Shown: positions 8,509 through 17,246, counted from the stretch's first letter. The stretch is DNA of 64,000 nucleotides from Spirochaetaceae bacterium (GCA_025358255.1 JANYKC010000030.1:1-64000); one strand, 5' to 3'. The notes: generated from the sequence alone by a model not told the origin. Made by a program: numbers and translations.

Positions 8509-9161
8509 GAATAGGCTCCAAGGTGGCGATGGGGATCGTAGCCGTAGGCGGCAAGGGTCTGGATCCTCTTTTCGAGGGCCGATCCAAACAGCGCAAGTAT
8601 GCCTAGCTTGCCAGGTTTGGCCTCCTTGACTGAAACCAGGCTGCCCACCGCGTCATAGGCAAGGAAGTAGTTTTCAGGCCAGGCGGAATCGAGGGTTGTC
8701 GTGTCACTGTCGACACTCAGGCCGGGAATTCGCGCCTTTTTCGAATCCGCGTCCATGCGGAAAGCGCGTTCGGCCTTTTGTCCCGCCAGGTTGACGACCA
8801 CAAGGCGATATTCGCCCCGGGGAAGGCTGTCGTGCTGGACCATTGCCAGTCCAGCGGAACCGATCCAGGTTTCAGCCCCCTCCTTGCGCTTTGTCCAATT
8901 GGAATCGGTCAACCGCCACGAAAGTCCAGACTCATCGTGCACGATCATTATCGACTCGATGTCATCGAGGCCGTTGAGGTCGCGGACTGAGGCGAAGGCA
9001 GAGAGGCTTTCGTAGGCGCTTGGATCCCCTGGCCTGAGTTCAAGGCGCGCTTCCACTGCCATGACTTCGGGTGGTTCTCCGCCACATGCGCACAAGAGGA
9101 GCATGCATGCCACCAGCGGCATACCTAAATGCCGTGGCCGGCGAGAAACCGCGAAGGCCAT
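8487..9161 (-). CDS. Predicted lipoprotein of unknown function
   Basis: 224 residues with a lipoprotein signal sequence: basic start, hydrophobic stretch and lipobox LLLCAC, giving a lipidated Cys at about residue 24-26. The mature part has alternating beta-type segments and no motif I recognise; a middle region (ESIMIVHDESGLSWRLTDSNW) looks like a beta-sandwich domain. It ends in a basic tail overlapping trmB by 22 bases and starts 3 bases after the hisS stop, so hisS, this gene and trmB probably share a transcript. Envelope location is inferred from the lipobox. Confidence 0.75.
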   Translation of the reverse strand: MAFAVSRRPRHLGMPLVACMLLLCACGGEPPEVMAVEARLELRPGDPSAYESLSAFASVRDLNGLDDIESIMIVHDESGLSWRLTDSNWTKRKEGAETWIGSAGLAMVQHDSLPRGEYRLVVVNLAGQKAERAFRMDADSKKARIPGLSVDSDTTTLDSAWPENYFLAYDAVGSLVSVKEAKPGKLGILALFGSALEKRIQTLAAYGYDPHRHLGAYSWRMKKK

Positions 9162-9163
9162 CC

Positions 9164-10489
9164 TCAGAGCCCGCCTTTTTCCCGTATAAGGGTTATGGCA
9201 GCCTCGATGGAAGCAAGTTCATGGTTTTCCCTCGTCCGCAAGTCACGGATGATCACTACGTTCCTTGCTGTCTCGTCTCCGCCGAGGATGAAAGCATAGG
9301 GGATCGCCTTCTTTTCCGCATATCCGAACTGGGCCGAAAGCTTCTTCTTTTCGGGGAAAATCTCCGTGCACAAGCCAGCGCGGCGAAAGGTGGCCGCGGC
9401 TTCTTGATAGCGCACGCCGAAGCCATCTTCAACGACAAGGATCAGGACTTCGGTATAGCTCGAACGCCCCTTCGTCCTTCCCAGGGTCTCGAGGGCGGTA
9501 AGGAGCCGATCCAGGCCGATAGCCGCGCCCACTCCGGGCAGGCGCCTTTTGGTGTACAGGCTCGCAAGCTCGTCGTATCTGCCGCCTCCGCACACCGAGC
9601 CGATTTCAGGCATGGCGTCAAGTCGGGTCTCGAATACGACGCCGGTATAATAGTCCAATCCGCGGGTGATCGAGGGATCCAGGACAAGCTTGCCCTTTGT
9701 GCCCTTGCCCACAGCCCCGGCGGCGCAGGCGGCTTCCCAGATCTCGCGCAACCGCGCGCTGTCGGATCCAGGGCCACCGGCAAGCCGCTCGAGCTTGGCG
9801 AGCGTGGATTCGAAATCGGCTTCCGGCGCGATGAATTCGAGCACCTTCCCGGCGTTTTCCGGACCGATCTCGGCCGAGAGGAGGATGCGGACTTCCTCGC
9901 GCCCTATCTTGTCAAGCCTGTCAACCGCCCAGAGGACCGCCGGCGCGCGCTCGGCCGCGCCGAGAGTCGCCACAAAACGATTGAAGAGCTCGCGGTGGTT
10001 CATGTGAATCGTGAATGAGCCTATGTCCAAGGCAGCGAGGGCATCATGGATGAGGAGGACGATATCCGCATCGGCCGTCGCAGCATCGGTGCCCACAATG
10101 TCGAAATCGCACTGCATGAACTCGCGATACCGTCCGCGTTGCGTGTTCTCCCCCCGCCATACCTTGGCGATATGGTAACGCCGGAAAGGTAGATAGAGCT
10201 CCTCGACATGCTCGGCCATGAATCGCGCGAAAGGCACCGTTAGGTCGAAGCGCATGCCGACGTCGCGTCCGCCGTGGTCCTTGAACTGGTAGACCTGTTT
10301 GTCGGTCTCTCCTCCGCCCTTCCCAAGGAGGATGTCGGCATATTCAAGGACTGGGGTATCGATGGGTACGAAGCCATATGACCGGAAAACCCGCGTCAAG
10401 GTTTCGATGAGGGCGGAGCGCTCGATTTCCGCTTCGGGAAGGTAGTCCCTGAAGCCCTTGAGGACCCTTGGTTCGATGATGTTTTGCAT
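9164..10489 (-). CDS. hisS: Histidyl-tRNA synthetase
   Basis: 441-residue class II aminoacyl-tRNA synthetase charging tRNA-His. Motif 2 is seen as WRGENTQRGRYREFMQ, the histidine-binding signature as GGRYDEL, and motif 3 as GAAIGLDRLL; a C-terminal anticodon-binding domain follows (about residues 330-441). I choose the ATG at 10489 because AAGGGAG lies 5 bases before it; an in-frame GTG at 10495 would sit inside that site. Length is normal for the family. It heads the hisS-lipoprotein-trmB run and is divergent from coaX. Confidence 0.96.
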   Translation of the reverse strand: MQNIIEPRVLKGFRDYLPEAEIERSALIETLTRVFRSYGFVPIDTPVLEYADILLGKGGGETDKQVYQFKDHGGRDVGMRFDLTVPFARFMAEHVEELYLPFRRYHIAKVWRGENTQRGRYREFMQCDFDIVGTDAATADADIVLLIHDALAALDIGSFTIHMNHRELFNRFVATLGAAERAPAVLWAVDRLDKIGREEVRILLSAEIGPENAGKVLEFIAPEADFESTLAKLERLAGGPGSDSARLREIWEAACAAGAVGKGTKGKLVLDPSITRGLDYYTGVVFETRLDAMPEIGSVCGGGRYDELASLYTKRRLPGVGAAIGLDRLLTALETLGRTKGRSSYTEVLILVVEDGFGVRYQEAAATFRRAGLCTEIFPEKKKLSAQFGYAEKKAIPYAFILGGDETARNVVIIRDLRTRENHELASIEAAITLIREKGGL

Positions 10490-10512
10490 TATCACTCCCT
10501 TCTGGATGGCAC

Positions 10513-10542
10513 ATTATGTGATCCTAAGGGCACCCGCATCAA
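10513..10542 (-). promoter_or_regulatory. Predicted hisS promoter
   Basis: Minus-strand -35 TTGATG (10537-10542), 18-base spacer, -10 CATAAT (10513-10518), leaving a leader of about 17 bases to the hisS ATG, enough for the AAGGGAG site. It is back to back with the coaX promoter; the two -35 boxes are separated by 6 bases. Confidence 0.5.
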
Positions 10543-10548
10543 GATGGC

Positions 10549-10577
10549 TTGACGCCTCCGACGATGGCCGGCATGAT
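10549..10577 (+). promoter_or_regulatory. Predicted coaX promoter with start site at the start codon
   Basis: Plus-strand -35 TTGACG (10549-10554), 17-base spacer, -10 CATGAT (10572-10577). A start site 7 bases after the -10 falls on the coaX ATG at 10584, and no ribosome binding site is seen before that ATG, so the mRNA may be leaderless. Confidence 0.4.
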
Positions 10578-10583
10578 TGGCCC

Positions 10584-11363
10584 ATGCTTCTCGTGATAGA
10601 CGTGGGTAACACGAATATTGTCGGCGGTGCCTATCGTGATGGACGCATGGTGACGAGCCTTCGCATCCATACCGTCCCGAAGAAAACCGAGGATGAGTAC
10701 TCGACGATCTTCAGGTCCATCCTGGCCGACCGGGGCATTAGCCCCGGCGACATCGATCGCGTTGTGGTCAGTTCCGTCGTGCCCGTGCTTTCCGGCGCCA
10801 TGCAGGCCATGTGTGAACACCTTTTTGGCTCCACGCCCATCATTCTAGGCCCGGCTGTTTATCCCCGCCTTCCCCTGAAAATCCCGAGTCCGCACGAGAT
10901 CGGGGCGGACCTGGTCGCTGACGCGCTCGCAGCCTGGACCAAGACAGGAGGAGCCTCGATCGTCGTCGATTTTGGCACGGCTTTGACATTCACCTGCGTC
11001 GATTCGCTCGGGGCAATCCTCGGCGTCTCGATCGCTCCCGGTCTTGGCACCGCGGTCGCCGCCCTGTCCAGGGATACTGCCCAGCTTCCGACGGTCCAGC
11101 TTCAAGCTCCTAGGTCGGTCATCGGCACCAATACCGTCATGTCCATTCAGGCCGGTGTCGTTCATGGATATGCCGGACTGGTCACCCATCTAGTCGGGAG
11201 GATGAAAAAGGAGATGGGCGGGAATGTCCGTGTGATTGCCACTGGCGGCCTCTGCAAGGTCATCGCCGGGATCGTGGATGTCTTTGATGATGTGGACCCT
11301 GACTTGACTCTTGATGGTCTGGCTCTCGTGGCCGCTTTTTGCGCTTCCCAGCCGCCCGGATGA
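10584..11363 (+). CDS. coaX: Type III pantothenate kinase
   Basis: 259 residues of the ASKHA fold, phosphorylating pantothenate as the first step of coenzyme A synthesis. The N-terminal phosphate-binding motif DVGNTNIVGG (about residues 5-14), a central GADLVADALAAW stretch and DFGTALTFT are typical of CoaX. The start at 10584 places the motif at the very N-terminus, as in the family; an upstream in-frame ATG would add a 42-residue tail with no family support. No Shine-Dalgarno is visible. Length is normal (about 255-265). Confidence 0.93.
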   Translation: MLLVIDVGNTNIVGGAYRDGRMVTSLRIHTVPKKTEDEYSTIFRSILADRGISPGDIDRVVVSSVVPVLSGAMQAMCEHLFGSTPIILGPAVYPRLPLKIPSPHEIGADLVADALAAWTKTGGASIVVDFGTALTFTCVDSLGAILGVSIAPGLGTAVAALSRDTAQLPTVQLQAPRSVIGTNTVMSIQAGVVHGYAGLVTHLVGRMKKEMGGNVRVIATGGLCKVIAGIVDVFDDVDPDLTLDGLALVAAFCASQPPG

Positions 11364-11393
11364 CGCTTTTCCGCGCTGCAAGCCGTGGGACAA

Positions 11394-11834
11394 TTATCCT
11401 TTGAGCAACTCCGAGAGCTCGTCGGACGAGACCAGATCGGTCTCTGATTCGTATTCCCCGGAGGTTTTCAATATCCTCTCGAGCTCGACCAAGGTGGATT
11501 CCTGGCGCTGCCTGATGGCGGCCAATTGCGGGGCAAATTCCGAATAGGCTCCGGCCATGGGGTAGTCACCACGCAGGAGCCGGGAAACAGTGCCGGTAAA
11601 CGTGCGCGCTGTCCGCTCCAGAAGCTTCACATACTCCGTCCGCTCGATGAGATGGCTGTTCTGCACCAGCATCTCCCCGAAATCCCTTATCGTGGAATCC
11701 AGGAAGACCAGATCCCCCGCAATGCGCTCCTGGAAGTACTCCGGGTCCGCTTCAACCGAAAGACTGGTATCCAGGGCTTTTGCCAAGACCGAGAGGATGA
11801 ACAGGTCATCCTGGTAATGTGTTTTCTGCGACAT
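11394..11834 (-). CDS. Conserved-looking hypothetical protein upstream of rpsF
   Basis: 146 residues starting at the ATG at 11834 with GGAAG 5-6 bases upstream (MSQKTHYQDD). Mostly helical and acidic, without signal peptide or membrane segment; a central region (ERTEYVKLLERTARTFTGTVSRLL) suggests helix-helix packing. A longer frame to 11951 has no good initiation site. I do not recognise the family. It is divergent from the rpsF operon and convergent with coaX, whose end is 30 bases away. Confidence 0.7.
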   Translation of the reverse strand: MSQKTHYQDDLFILSVLAKALDTSLSVEADPEYFQERIAGDLVFLDSTIRDFGEMLVQNSHLIERTEYVKLLERTARTFTGTVSRLLRGDYPMAGAYSEFAPQLAAIRQRQESTLVELERILKTSGEYESETDLVSSDELSELLKG

Positions 11835-11915
11835 GGTTCTTCCATTCATCATCGGTCTGCCGCTGCCATCTGTAAAGGGCGGCTTCGTTTCCGGTCTCGA
11901 ATCTATCCCGCCCTG

Positions 11916-11945
11916 TTGATCTTGTTCAAGATTCCAGCGTATAAA
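11916..11945 (+). promoter_or_regulatory. Promoter of the rpsF-ssb-rpsR operon
   Basis: -35 TTGATC (11916-11921), 18-base spacer, -10 TATAAA (11940-11945). The predicted start near 11952 gives a leader of about 95 bases before rpsF, which folds into two hairpins. Confidence 0.6.
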
Positions 11946-11955
11946 AGACAAATCC

Positions 11956-12000
11956 GTATCCGTTTACCCGGATACAGATCCCATCCGCCGGTATGGCGGA
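11956..12000 (+). promoter_or_regulatory. Two-hairpin rpsF leader, possible S6:S18 autoregulatory element
   Basis: The leader holds a perfect 7-bp hairpin (GTATCCG 11956-11962 with CGGATAC 11969-11975, loop TTTACC) followed by a perfect 6-bp hairpin (TCCGCC 11984-11989 with GGCGGA 11995-12000). Known rpsF leaders bind the S6:S18 complex through a structured element with a CCG feature. Whether this is that motif needs a covariance-model search; the assignment is inference. Confidence 0.35.
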
Positions 12001-12046
12001 CCTATTCGTTCGCAGGCGAGCGGATCAACGTCCAATGGGAGGAAAC

Positions 12047-12328
12047 ATGAGGAAGTACGAACTGGTCGCGCTCTTTCCTTCGGAAGAGGAACTCTTCCGT
12101 CTGGGAAAAGAGGCGGTCGTCGCCGAGCTCTCCAAAGAAGGCGCTCACGACGTCAAGGAAGAGGATATGGGGGATCGCCTCCTCGCATATCAGATCAAGA
12201 AACGGGATCGCGGCCATTACATCCTGTTCACGATGGATTTCGATCCGCAGAAGATTGTCGCGGCTGAGCGGGCATTCAAGCTCAATGCCAACCTGCTCAA
12301 GTATCTTTTCGTCAGGGCAGAAGAGTAA
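12047..12328 (+). CDS. rpsF: Small ribosomal subunit protein bS6
   Basis: 93 residues, binds S18 in the central domain of the 30S subunit. The start MRKYELVALF and the segment DRLLAYQIKKRDRGHYILFTMDF match S6. The ATG at 12047 has GGGAGG upstream; the longer frame to 11993 would read through the leader. It is followed by ssb and rpsR in the classical bacterial order. Confidence 0.95.
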   Translation: MRKYELVALFPSEEELFRLGKEAVVAELSKEGAHDVKEEDMGDRLLAYQIKKRDRGHYILFTMDFDPQKIVAAERAFKLNANLLKYLFVRAEE

Positions 12329-12345
12329 ACGACAGGAGTCGCTCC

Positions 12346-12837
12346 ATGGGAGATCTTTCGGTTGCCGTTCTTGTCGGCAGGCTTACCCGGGACGCCGAGC
12401 TAAAGTACACCCCTTCAGGCCAGGCAATATGCCATTTTTCCGTCGCGACCAGCTCGCGGGTGAAAAAGGGCGATCAGTGGCTTGATGAACCTAGTTTTTG
12501 GGAAATCGATCTCTGGGGCAAGCTCGGTGAAACCCTTAACCAGTATCTGGTCAAGGGCAAGCTCGTGGCCGTAGAGGGCGATATGCGCCAGGACAAGTGG
12601 GAGAAGGATGGACAAAGCCGGATGAAAGTCGTGATCAAGGCCAACGATGTCCAGCTGCTCGGAACGGGCGGAGGGAGCGGTGGTTCTGGGAGCGGCTCTG
12701 GCGGTGGATCGTCCTATGACAAGGGCGAGGAGCGCAATGCCCCACCCCGGACTCCTCAAGGCTCGCCCCGGCCCGCTCCGCGCGGCAACGAACGCGGCCC
12801 TGCGGCCGATGACTTCACTGACGATATTCCATTCTGA
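12346..12837 (+). CDS. ssb: Single-stranded DNA-binding protein
   Basis: 163 residues: N-terminal OB fold (about residues 1-110, [18 protein letters not shown]), a Gly/Ser-rich then Pro/Arg-rich flexible linker, and the acidic C-terminal tip ending DDIPF that recruits replication and repair proteins. AGGAG precedes the ATG. Placed between rpsF and rpsR as in many bacteria. Confidence 0.96.
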   Translation: MGDLSVAVLVGRLTRDAELKYTPSGQAICHFSVATSSRVKKGDQWLDEPSFWEIDLWGKLGETLNQYLVKGKLVAVEGDMRQDKWEKDGQSRMKVVIKANDVQLLGTGGGSGGSGSGSGGGSSYDKGEERNAPPRTPQGSPRPAPRGNERGPAADDFTDDIPF

Positions 12838-12854
12838 TCACAAGGAGATATGTC

Positions 12855-13172
12855 ATGTCCGATATGAAAGACCAGGACTCACGTCCGATGCGCCAGGATT
12901 CTGATGGTGGGGAACCCCGCCGCGACGACGATCGCGGATCTGGCGGCCCTCGCCGTGGAAAGGGTTTTTTTAAGAAGAAGGTCTGCAAGTTCTGCGCACA
13001 GAAACTCAAGATCAATTACAAGGACGCCGATGTCCTTCGCCGCTTTGTGACCGATCGCGGCAAGATCCTTCCCCGTCGCATCACGGGATCATGCGCGAAG
13101 CATCAGCGCGAGCTCGCCGTAGCCATCAAGCGTGGCCGTGCTCTCGCATTCCTTCCCTACGTCGTGAAATAA
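12855..13172 (+). CDS. rpsR: Small ribosomal subunit protein bS18
   Basis: 105 residues, partner of S6 on 16S rRNA. The folded part starts near residue 40 ([22 protein letters not shown]) and ends with [16 protein letters not shown]. The two-Cys CKFC motif is present. The N-terminal 35-40 residues are a charged, disordered extension longer than in E. coli S18. AAGGAG lies upstream of the ATG. Confidence 0.95.
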   Translation: MSDMKDQDSRPMRQDSDGGEPRRDDDRGSGGPRRGKGFFKKKVCKFCAQKLKINYKDADVLRRFVTDRGKILPRRITGSCAKHQRELAVAIKRGRALAFLPYVVK

Positions 13173-13184
13173 GCCGCTGATTTC

Positions 13185-14198
13185 GTGAGCGGGTTCGCCA
13201 AGTACCGGATATCGAGTTCTCTCGCGGCTGTCATGGCCGCGGGAATTTTCTCGGGCTTCCTGTATAGTTCGGCTATCTTCAGCATAGCCTTTCTCCTCCC
13301 CGTTCAAGTTGTCTATGGCCGTCAGGGCAAGCGCGCTGGCATGTCTGCCGCGGCGCTTGCCTTATGCGTCGCCGTATTGGGACAAGCCCTTTCGATCCTG
13401 CGGGGCGGGAACACCGTCGTTTTCGCCGATGCCAGCATCGGTCTTTATCTCTTGGGGGTGCTTCCTCCCGCAGTCCTCCTCCTCTCCCTTTCACTGTTGA
13501 ATGCGGGCTTTTGGAAGGGCAAGGCCAGATCCCTGGATGTATTTGCCGCGACCCTCCTCCTTGCTCTTGCGGCCTTGCCTGGGCTCATTTCCCTAGCCCG
13601 AGACAGCGGGTTTATCGGATTCTATGAGCAAAAGCTCGGGGAATACCTCGACGCCTTCCTGGCCCAGGCCGGGCCAGGGGTCGATCCGGCCCCTTTGCGC
13701 TCGGCTTTTGATGTAAAAACAGTCGCCCAAACCTCGATCACGATTCTCTACTGCAGCTATTCTGCCATCCTCATGGTCTGGATTGCTGGTAGCAGATGGC
13801 TGGGAAACCGGATATCGGGGGCAGGGTCTCTGGGTCGAAAGGAAGCGGGATCCCTTGCGGATTATCGTCTTCCGTATCTCTTTGTCTGGCCATTTCTTGT
13901 GGCTTGGACGGGAGTTCTCGGCGTAAGCTATTTCAAGCCTGGCATGCCTTGGCAGGCCGTCGCCTGGAACCTTGCGCTTGTCCTGAGCCTTGCATATGCA
14001 GTGCAAGGCTTGGGAATCGCGTCGCATTTGATGCGACGTTGGAATCTGCCGAAGCCGCTCAGGATTTGCCTGGCGGCTACGGCTGTCATCCTTTTTGTCA
14101 CGCCCCCGGCAGGACCGGCCTTCGCGGGCCTGGTTCCCCTCCTCGGCGTGACGGAAGTATGGATTCCATACAGAAACCCTCAAGGAGTCAAAGTATGA
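13185..14198 (+). CDS. DUF2232 (YybS-like) integral membrane protein
   Basis: 337 residues, starting at a GTG 12 bases after rpsR, with about eight hydrophobic segments. The N-terminal half resembles DUF2232/YybS proteins. In Firmicutes yybS also lies upstream of rplI and dnaB homologues, which supports the call. The stop overlaps the rplI start (ATGA). The function of the family is unknown; inner-membrane location is clear from composition. Confidence 0.7.
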   Translation: MSGFAKYRISSSLAAVMAAGIFSGFLYSSAIFSIAFLLPVQVVYGRQGKRAGMSAAALALCVAVLGQALSILRGGNTVVFADASIGLYLLGVLPPAVLLLSLSLLNAGFWKGKARSLDVFAATLLLALAALPGLISLARDSGFIGFYEQKLGEYLDAFLAQAGPGVDPAPLRSAFDVKTVAQTSITILYCSYSAILMVWIAGSRWLGNRISGAGSLGRKEAGSLADYRLPYLFVWPFLVAWTGVLGVSYFKPGMPWQAVAWNLALVLSLAYAVQGLGIASHLMRRWNLPKPLRICLAATAVILFVTPPAGPAFAGLVPLLGVTEVWIPYRNPQGVKV

Positions 14199-14806
14199 AA
14201 GTGATCCTCAATCAGGACGTCGCCAACCTCGGCGAGCTCGGCGACATCAAGGAAGTGGCTCCCGGATACGCCCGCAACTTCCTCTTCCCTCGCAACTATG
14301 CCTTCCTATACAACCAGAAGACAAAGGCGCTTTTTGACAAGCGCGTCGCGGAGATCGAGGAACTCAAGGCGCAGAAACGTGGCAATTCGGCCTCTCTCCG
14401 CGAGAAGCTCGAAGCCGAGGAGATCACGGTCTCCGTCCCCGCCGGAGCGAACGGCAAGCTTTACGGTGCGGTCACCAACGCGACGATCTATGATGAGCTC
14501 CTCAAGAAAGGCATCGAGGTCGATCGAAAGAAAATCGAGGTTCCCGGCCGGGCGATCAAGTCCGTGGGCAACTACAAGGTCGTCGTCAAGCTTTACGAGA
14601 AAGAGGAGGCTTCGATCCGCCTCGTCGTCCATGGCCACGCGGTAAAGGCGGAAGCGAGCAAGGACGGGGATGGATCGCCCAAGCCGCGCCGCGAAAGGCG
14701 TGAGCGCAAGCATGCCGAAGAGGATGATTCGCCCGAAGCGCAGATGAAGGCCTTCCTCGCCTCCCAGGGGCTCGAGCCCGACAGGGACGGAAGGGACGAG
14801 GATTAA
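14195..14806 (+). CDS. rplI: Large ribosomal subunit protein bL9 with acidic/basic tail
   Basis: 203 residues. The L9 N-terminal domain is evident (MKVILNQDVANLGELGDI, PGYARNFLFPR), as is the C-terminal domain to about residue 150. The last 50 residues are a highly charged extension (KPRRERRERKHAEEDD...), longer than the usual 147-150 residue protein. AAGGAG precedes the ATG at 14195, which overlaps the stop of the membrane protein gene. A longer frame from 13796 is a shadow of that gene. Confidence 0.95.
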   Translation: MKVILNQDVANLGELGDIKEVAPGYARNFLFPRNYAFLYNQKTKALFDKRVAEIEELKAQKRGNSASLREKLEAEEITVSVPAGANGKLYGAVTNATIYDELLKKGIEVDRKKIEVPGRAIKSVGNYKVVVKLYEKEEASIRLVVHGHAVKAEASKDGDGSPKPRRERRERKHAEEDDSPEAQMKAFLASQGLEPDRDGRDED

Positions 14807-14838
14807 GGTTTCCATAGAGGCATAGGAACAGGCGTTCC

Positions 14839-16179
14839 ATGATTCCCACGGAACTCAAGGACAAAGTACCGCCCCACAACGCGGAAGCCGAGCAGGCAGT
14901 GTTGGGGGCGGTGCTCATTGATCCGGATTCTGTCCCTATAGTATTGCGGCATCTCCGTCCCGAGGATTTCTACGTCAATGCGAATCGGGACGTGTTTTCG
15001 GGGGTCATTTCCCTCTACGAAAAAGGCCAAAAGGCCGACTTGATCACGCTGACCGACGAGCTGCGTTCCCTTGGTCTCCTTGAGCGAGCCGGAGGTCCCG
15101 CCTATGTGGCTGGCCTCACGACAGTCACCCCTTCGTCTGCCAACGTGGAATACTACGCGCTCATAGTGCAGGAGACCTCGGTCAGGCGCAATCTCATAAA
15201 GCTTTCCTCCGAGATCAATGCCAGGGCCCGCGATGAATCCACCGAGTCGAGCCTGGTGCTCGACGAAGCGCAGGCCCGGATATTCGACATCGCACAGAAC
15301 CGCCAATCGGTCACCTATAAAAGCGTAAAAGAGCTTTTGCCTGAGACGATAAAGACGATCGAGCGCCTCTTCAAGAACAAGAACGCCTTCACGGGTGTTC
15401 CGTCCGGCTTGGCGGATCTCGATTCCATGACTTCAGGATTCCAGGATTCTGAATTGATAATCATCGGGGCCAGGCCTTCTGTCGGAAAGACAGCCTTGGC
15501 CCTTTCAATGGCTTCCCATATCTCTGTCAAGGAGCGCATTCCTTGCGCTTTCTTCTCGCTTGAAATGGCGGACATGGCGATCATGCAGCGCCTCATCTCG
15601 AGCGAAGCGCGCATAGCCTCGAACAAGATCCGGACGGGCCTGATTAAGCCTTCGGATTTCAGCGCCCTCATGGAAGCGGCAGGCAGGATTTATGAAGCGC
15701 CGCTTTATATCATCGACATGCCGAACATGAAGCTCCTCGAGCTGCGGACCATGGTGAGACGGCTTAAGGCAGAGCGCGACATCAAGATCGCTTTCGTTGA
15801 TTATCTGACCCTTATCACCCATGAAAATGCCGATTTACCTCGTTGGGAACAGATATCCGCCATTTCCCGATCGCTCAAGGCCTTGGCCCGGGAATTGCGG
15901 ATGCCCATTGTAGCCCTCTCCCAGTTGAAGCGGGAGGCGGAAGGCAAGCAGCCCTCGCTTTCGGACTTGCGCGAATCCGGTTCCATCGAACAGGATGCCG
16001 ATGTGATCCTCTTCTTGCATCGCGATCGGGAAAACAACAAGACCAAGGAAGAACAGTCTTCGATGATTGAGACCGAGCTTATCGTATCGAAACAGCGAAA
16101 TGGACCTGTCGGAAAGACAACCATCGCTTTCCTGCCAGCCCTTACCCGCTTTGAATCGATTGATCGCCGCGGCAACTAG
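14839..16179 (+). CDS. dnaB: Replicative DNA helicase
   Basis: 446-residue hexameric helicase unwinding DNA ahead of the fork. The N-terminal domain contains PPHNAEAEQAVLGAVL; the RecA-like C-terminal domain has Walker A GARPSVGKTAL (about residues 213-223), Walker B IAFVDYLTL, and the LSDLRESGSIEQDADVILFLHR stretch typical of DnaB. No intein. It starts 32 bases after rplI, the common rplI-dnaB linkage. The site before the ATG is weak (AGGAAC). Confidence 0.96.
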   Translation: MIPTELKDKVPPHNAEAEQAVLGAVLIDPDSVPIVLRHLRPEDFYVNANRDVFSGVISLYEKGQKADLITLTDELRSLGLLERAGGPAYVAGLTTVTPSSANVEYYALIVQETSVRRNLIKLSSEINARARDESTESSLVLDEAQARIFDIAQNRQSVTYKSVKELLPETIKTIERLFKNKNAFTGVPSGLADLDSMTSGFQDSELIIIGARPSVGKTALALSMASHISVKERIPCAFFSLEMADMAIMQRLISSEARIASNKIRTGLIKPSDFSALMEAAGRIYEAPLYIIDMPNMKLLELRTMVRRLKAERDIKIAFVDYLTLITHENADLPRWEQISAISRSLKALARELRMPIVALSQLKREAEGKQPSLSDLRESGSIEQDADVILFLHRDRENNKTKEEQSSMIETELIVSKQRNGPVGKTTIAFLPALTRFESIDRRGN

Positions 16180-16218
16180 CCTTATAGTGGAATCTGGGAA
16201 TGAGGGGGCCTTTGGCAT

Positions 16219-16515
16219 ATGGCTTTCAAGGAAAACTATGATTTCGGGATCTTGGTCAACGAGGCGGAGAGGCTCGTTGAGGAAGAGCTAGGTCGGCGCC
16301 TCGAGGAGCTGGCCGATCCGAGCATCTGCGTCTGCCAGGATTGCGTGCTTGACATGGCCGCGTTCGCGCTCAACGCCCTGAAACCGGTGTATCGAGTTTC
16401 ATTGCTGGGCAAGATGTATGCCCATGCGATGGATTCAAGCTCCTATGCGGATGACGTGAGGATAGTGGTCGACCAGTCGATACGAAAGGTACATTCGAAT
16501 CCCGCCCACGATTGA
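16219..16515 (+). CDS. ComFB-like (late competence) domain protein
   Basis: 98 residues, soluble. The pattern of paired cysteines (CVCQDC at about residues 35-40) followed by DMAAFALNALKPVYRVS fits the ComFB family, small helical proteins found in spirochaetes, Firmicutes and cyanobacteria. GAGGGGG lies upstream of the ATG at 16219. It is 39 bases after dnaB and ends before a strong terminator, so it is probably the last gene of that operon. Biochemical role not known with certainty; some family members bind cyclic di-nucleotides. Confidence 0.75.
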   Translation: MAFKENYDFGILVNEAERLVEEELGRRLEELADPSICVCQDCVLDMAAFALNALKPVYRVSLLGKMYAHAMDSSSYADDVRIVVDQSIRKVHSNPAHD

Positions 16516-16543
16516 TGCGGATTGGCGGGCAGGGAATGAAGAG

Positions 16544-16565
16544 AAAGGACCATATGGTCCTTTTT
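16544..16565. terminator. Bidirectional intrinsic terminator
   Basis: Perfect 8-bp stem AAAGGACC (16544-16551) and GGTCCTTT (16556-16563) with loop ATAT, followed by T on the plus strand and T-rich sequence on the minus strand. It separates the convergent ComFB-like and CpXC genes. Confidence 0.8.
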
Positions 16566-16583
16566 GCATTTTACGGCAAGCGG

Positions 16584-17216
16584 CTATTCGGCCGGCGCCT
16601 CCAGGATGCGGATCGATCGATAGGCGCCCTTGAAAATCAGGGAGAAGGGATCGGTTTTCATGGTCTTGGCTTTATCTGCGGCTATTTTCCGGTAGTAGTC
16701 CAACGTCACCGGAAGCACGGCGATCTCGCCTTCCCTGATGCCGGCGATATGAAACGCGAGTTTTTCAGCGGCGGAAGGCTTGGAATCATGGAGGATCCCG
16801 GCATAGCTGACCTCAATCAGCGGAGCTTCGGGAGCTGAATCCTCGGCCTTGAGCCTTAGGTAGTACTTGATGATCTCGATGGCGTCCGGGTCCAGGTTGT
16901 CGACCATGATGCGCGCGCGCTCGAAAAGCTCCGGATATCCAATCAGGACCTCACATCCCTTCGCCGCGGTGATCTGGCCCAGCTGGAACGAAAGGCGGTC
17001 GATCTCGGGGAATACCTGGATCGACGTTCCTTTCAGCCGAGAGACCAGGCGAACCGCGATTTCCGGCTTGAGCATTTCCCCGCAGGACGGGCACTTGACG
17101 CTGAAAAAAACCCCATCAAGGATTTGTGAAAGGCATTCAGTATCGGTATCCAGGTCGATTTCGTCCGGAAGCCTGGACTCGAAGCTTGTCTCGCATTTGC
17201 AGGTAAGCTTTTGCAT
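16584..17216 (-). CDS. CpXC domain protein
   Basis: 210 residues. The N-terminus carries a zinc-binding pattern: CKC at residues 6-8 and CPSCG at about 42-46, as in CpXC-domain proteins. The remainder is a mixed domain without recognised catalytic motif. No signal peptide. It lies immediately downstream of rseP's convergent neighbour region but on the same strand as rseP, starting about 30 bases after the rseP stop, so it may be the last gene of the rpsB-rseP run. Function unknown. Confidence 0.7.
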   Translation of the reverse strand: MQKLTCKCETSFESRLPDEIDLDTDTECLSQILDGVFFSVKCPSCGEMLKPEIAVRLVSRLKGTSIQVFPEIDRLSFQLGQITAAKGCEVLIGYPELFERARIMVDNLDPDAIEIIKYYLRLKAEDSAPEAPLIEVSYAGILHDSKPSAAEKLAFHIAGIREGEIAVLPVTLDYYRKIAADKAKTMKTDPFSLIFKGAYRSIRILEAPAE

Positions 17217-17246
17217 GCGGTTCTCCTTGCCTTGATAAATCGAGGG

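Noticed and set aside
9071-10018. 315-residue plus-strand open frame opposite hisS
   Set aside because: Shadow of hisS in high-GC sequence; no ribosome binding site and the protein has no recognisable motif, whereas hisS has all family motifs.
13796-14194. N-terminal extension of the rplI frame into the DUF2232 gene
   Set aside because: The L9 family starts at MKVILNQ, preceded by AAGGAG at 14195; the extension is another frame of the membrane protein gene.
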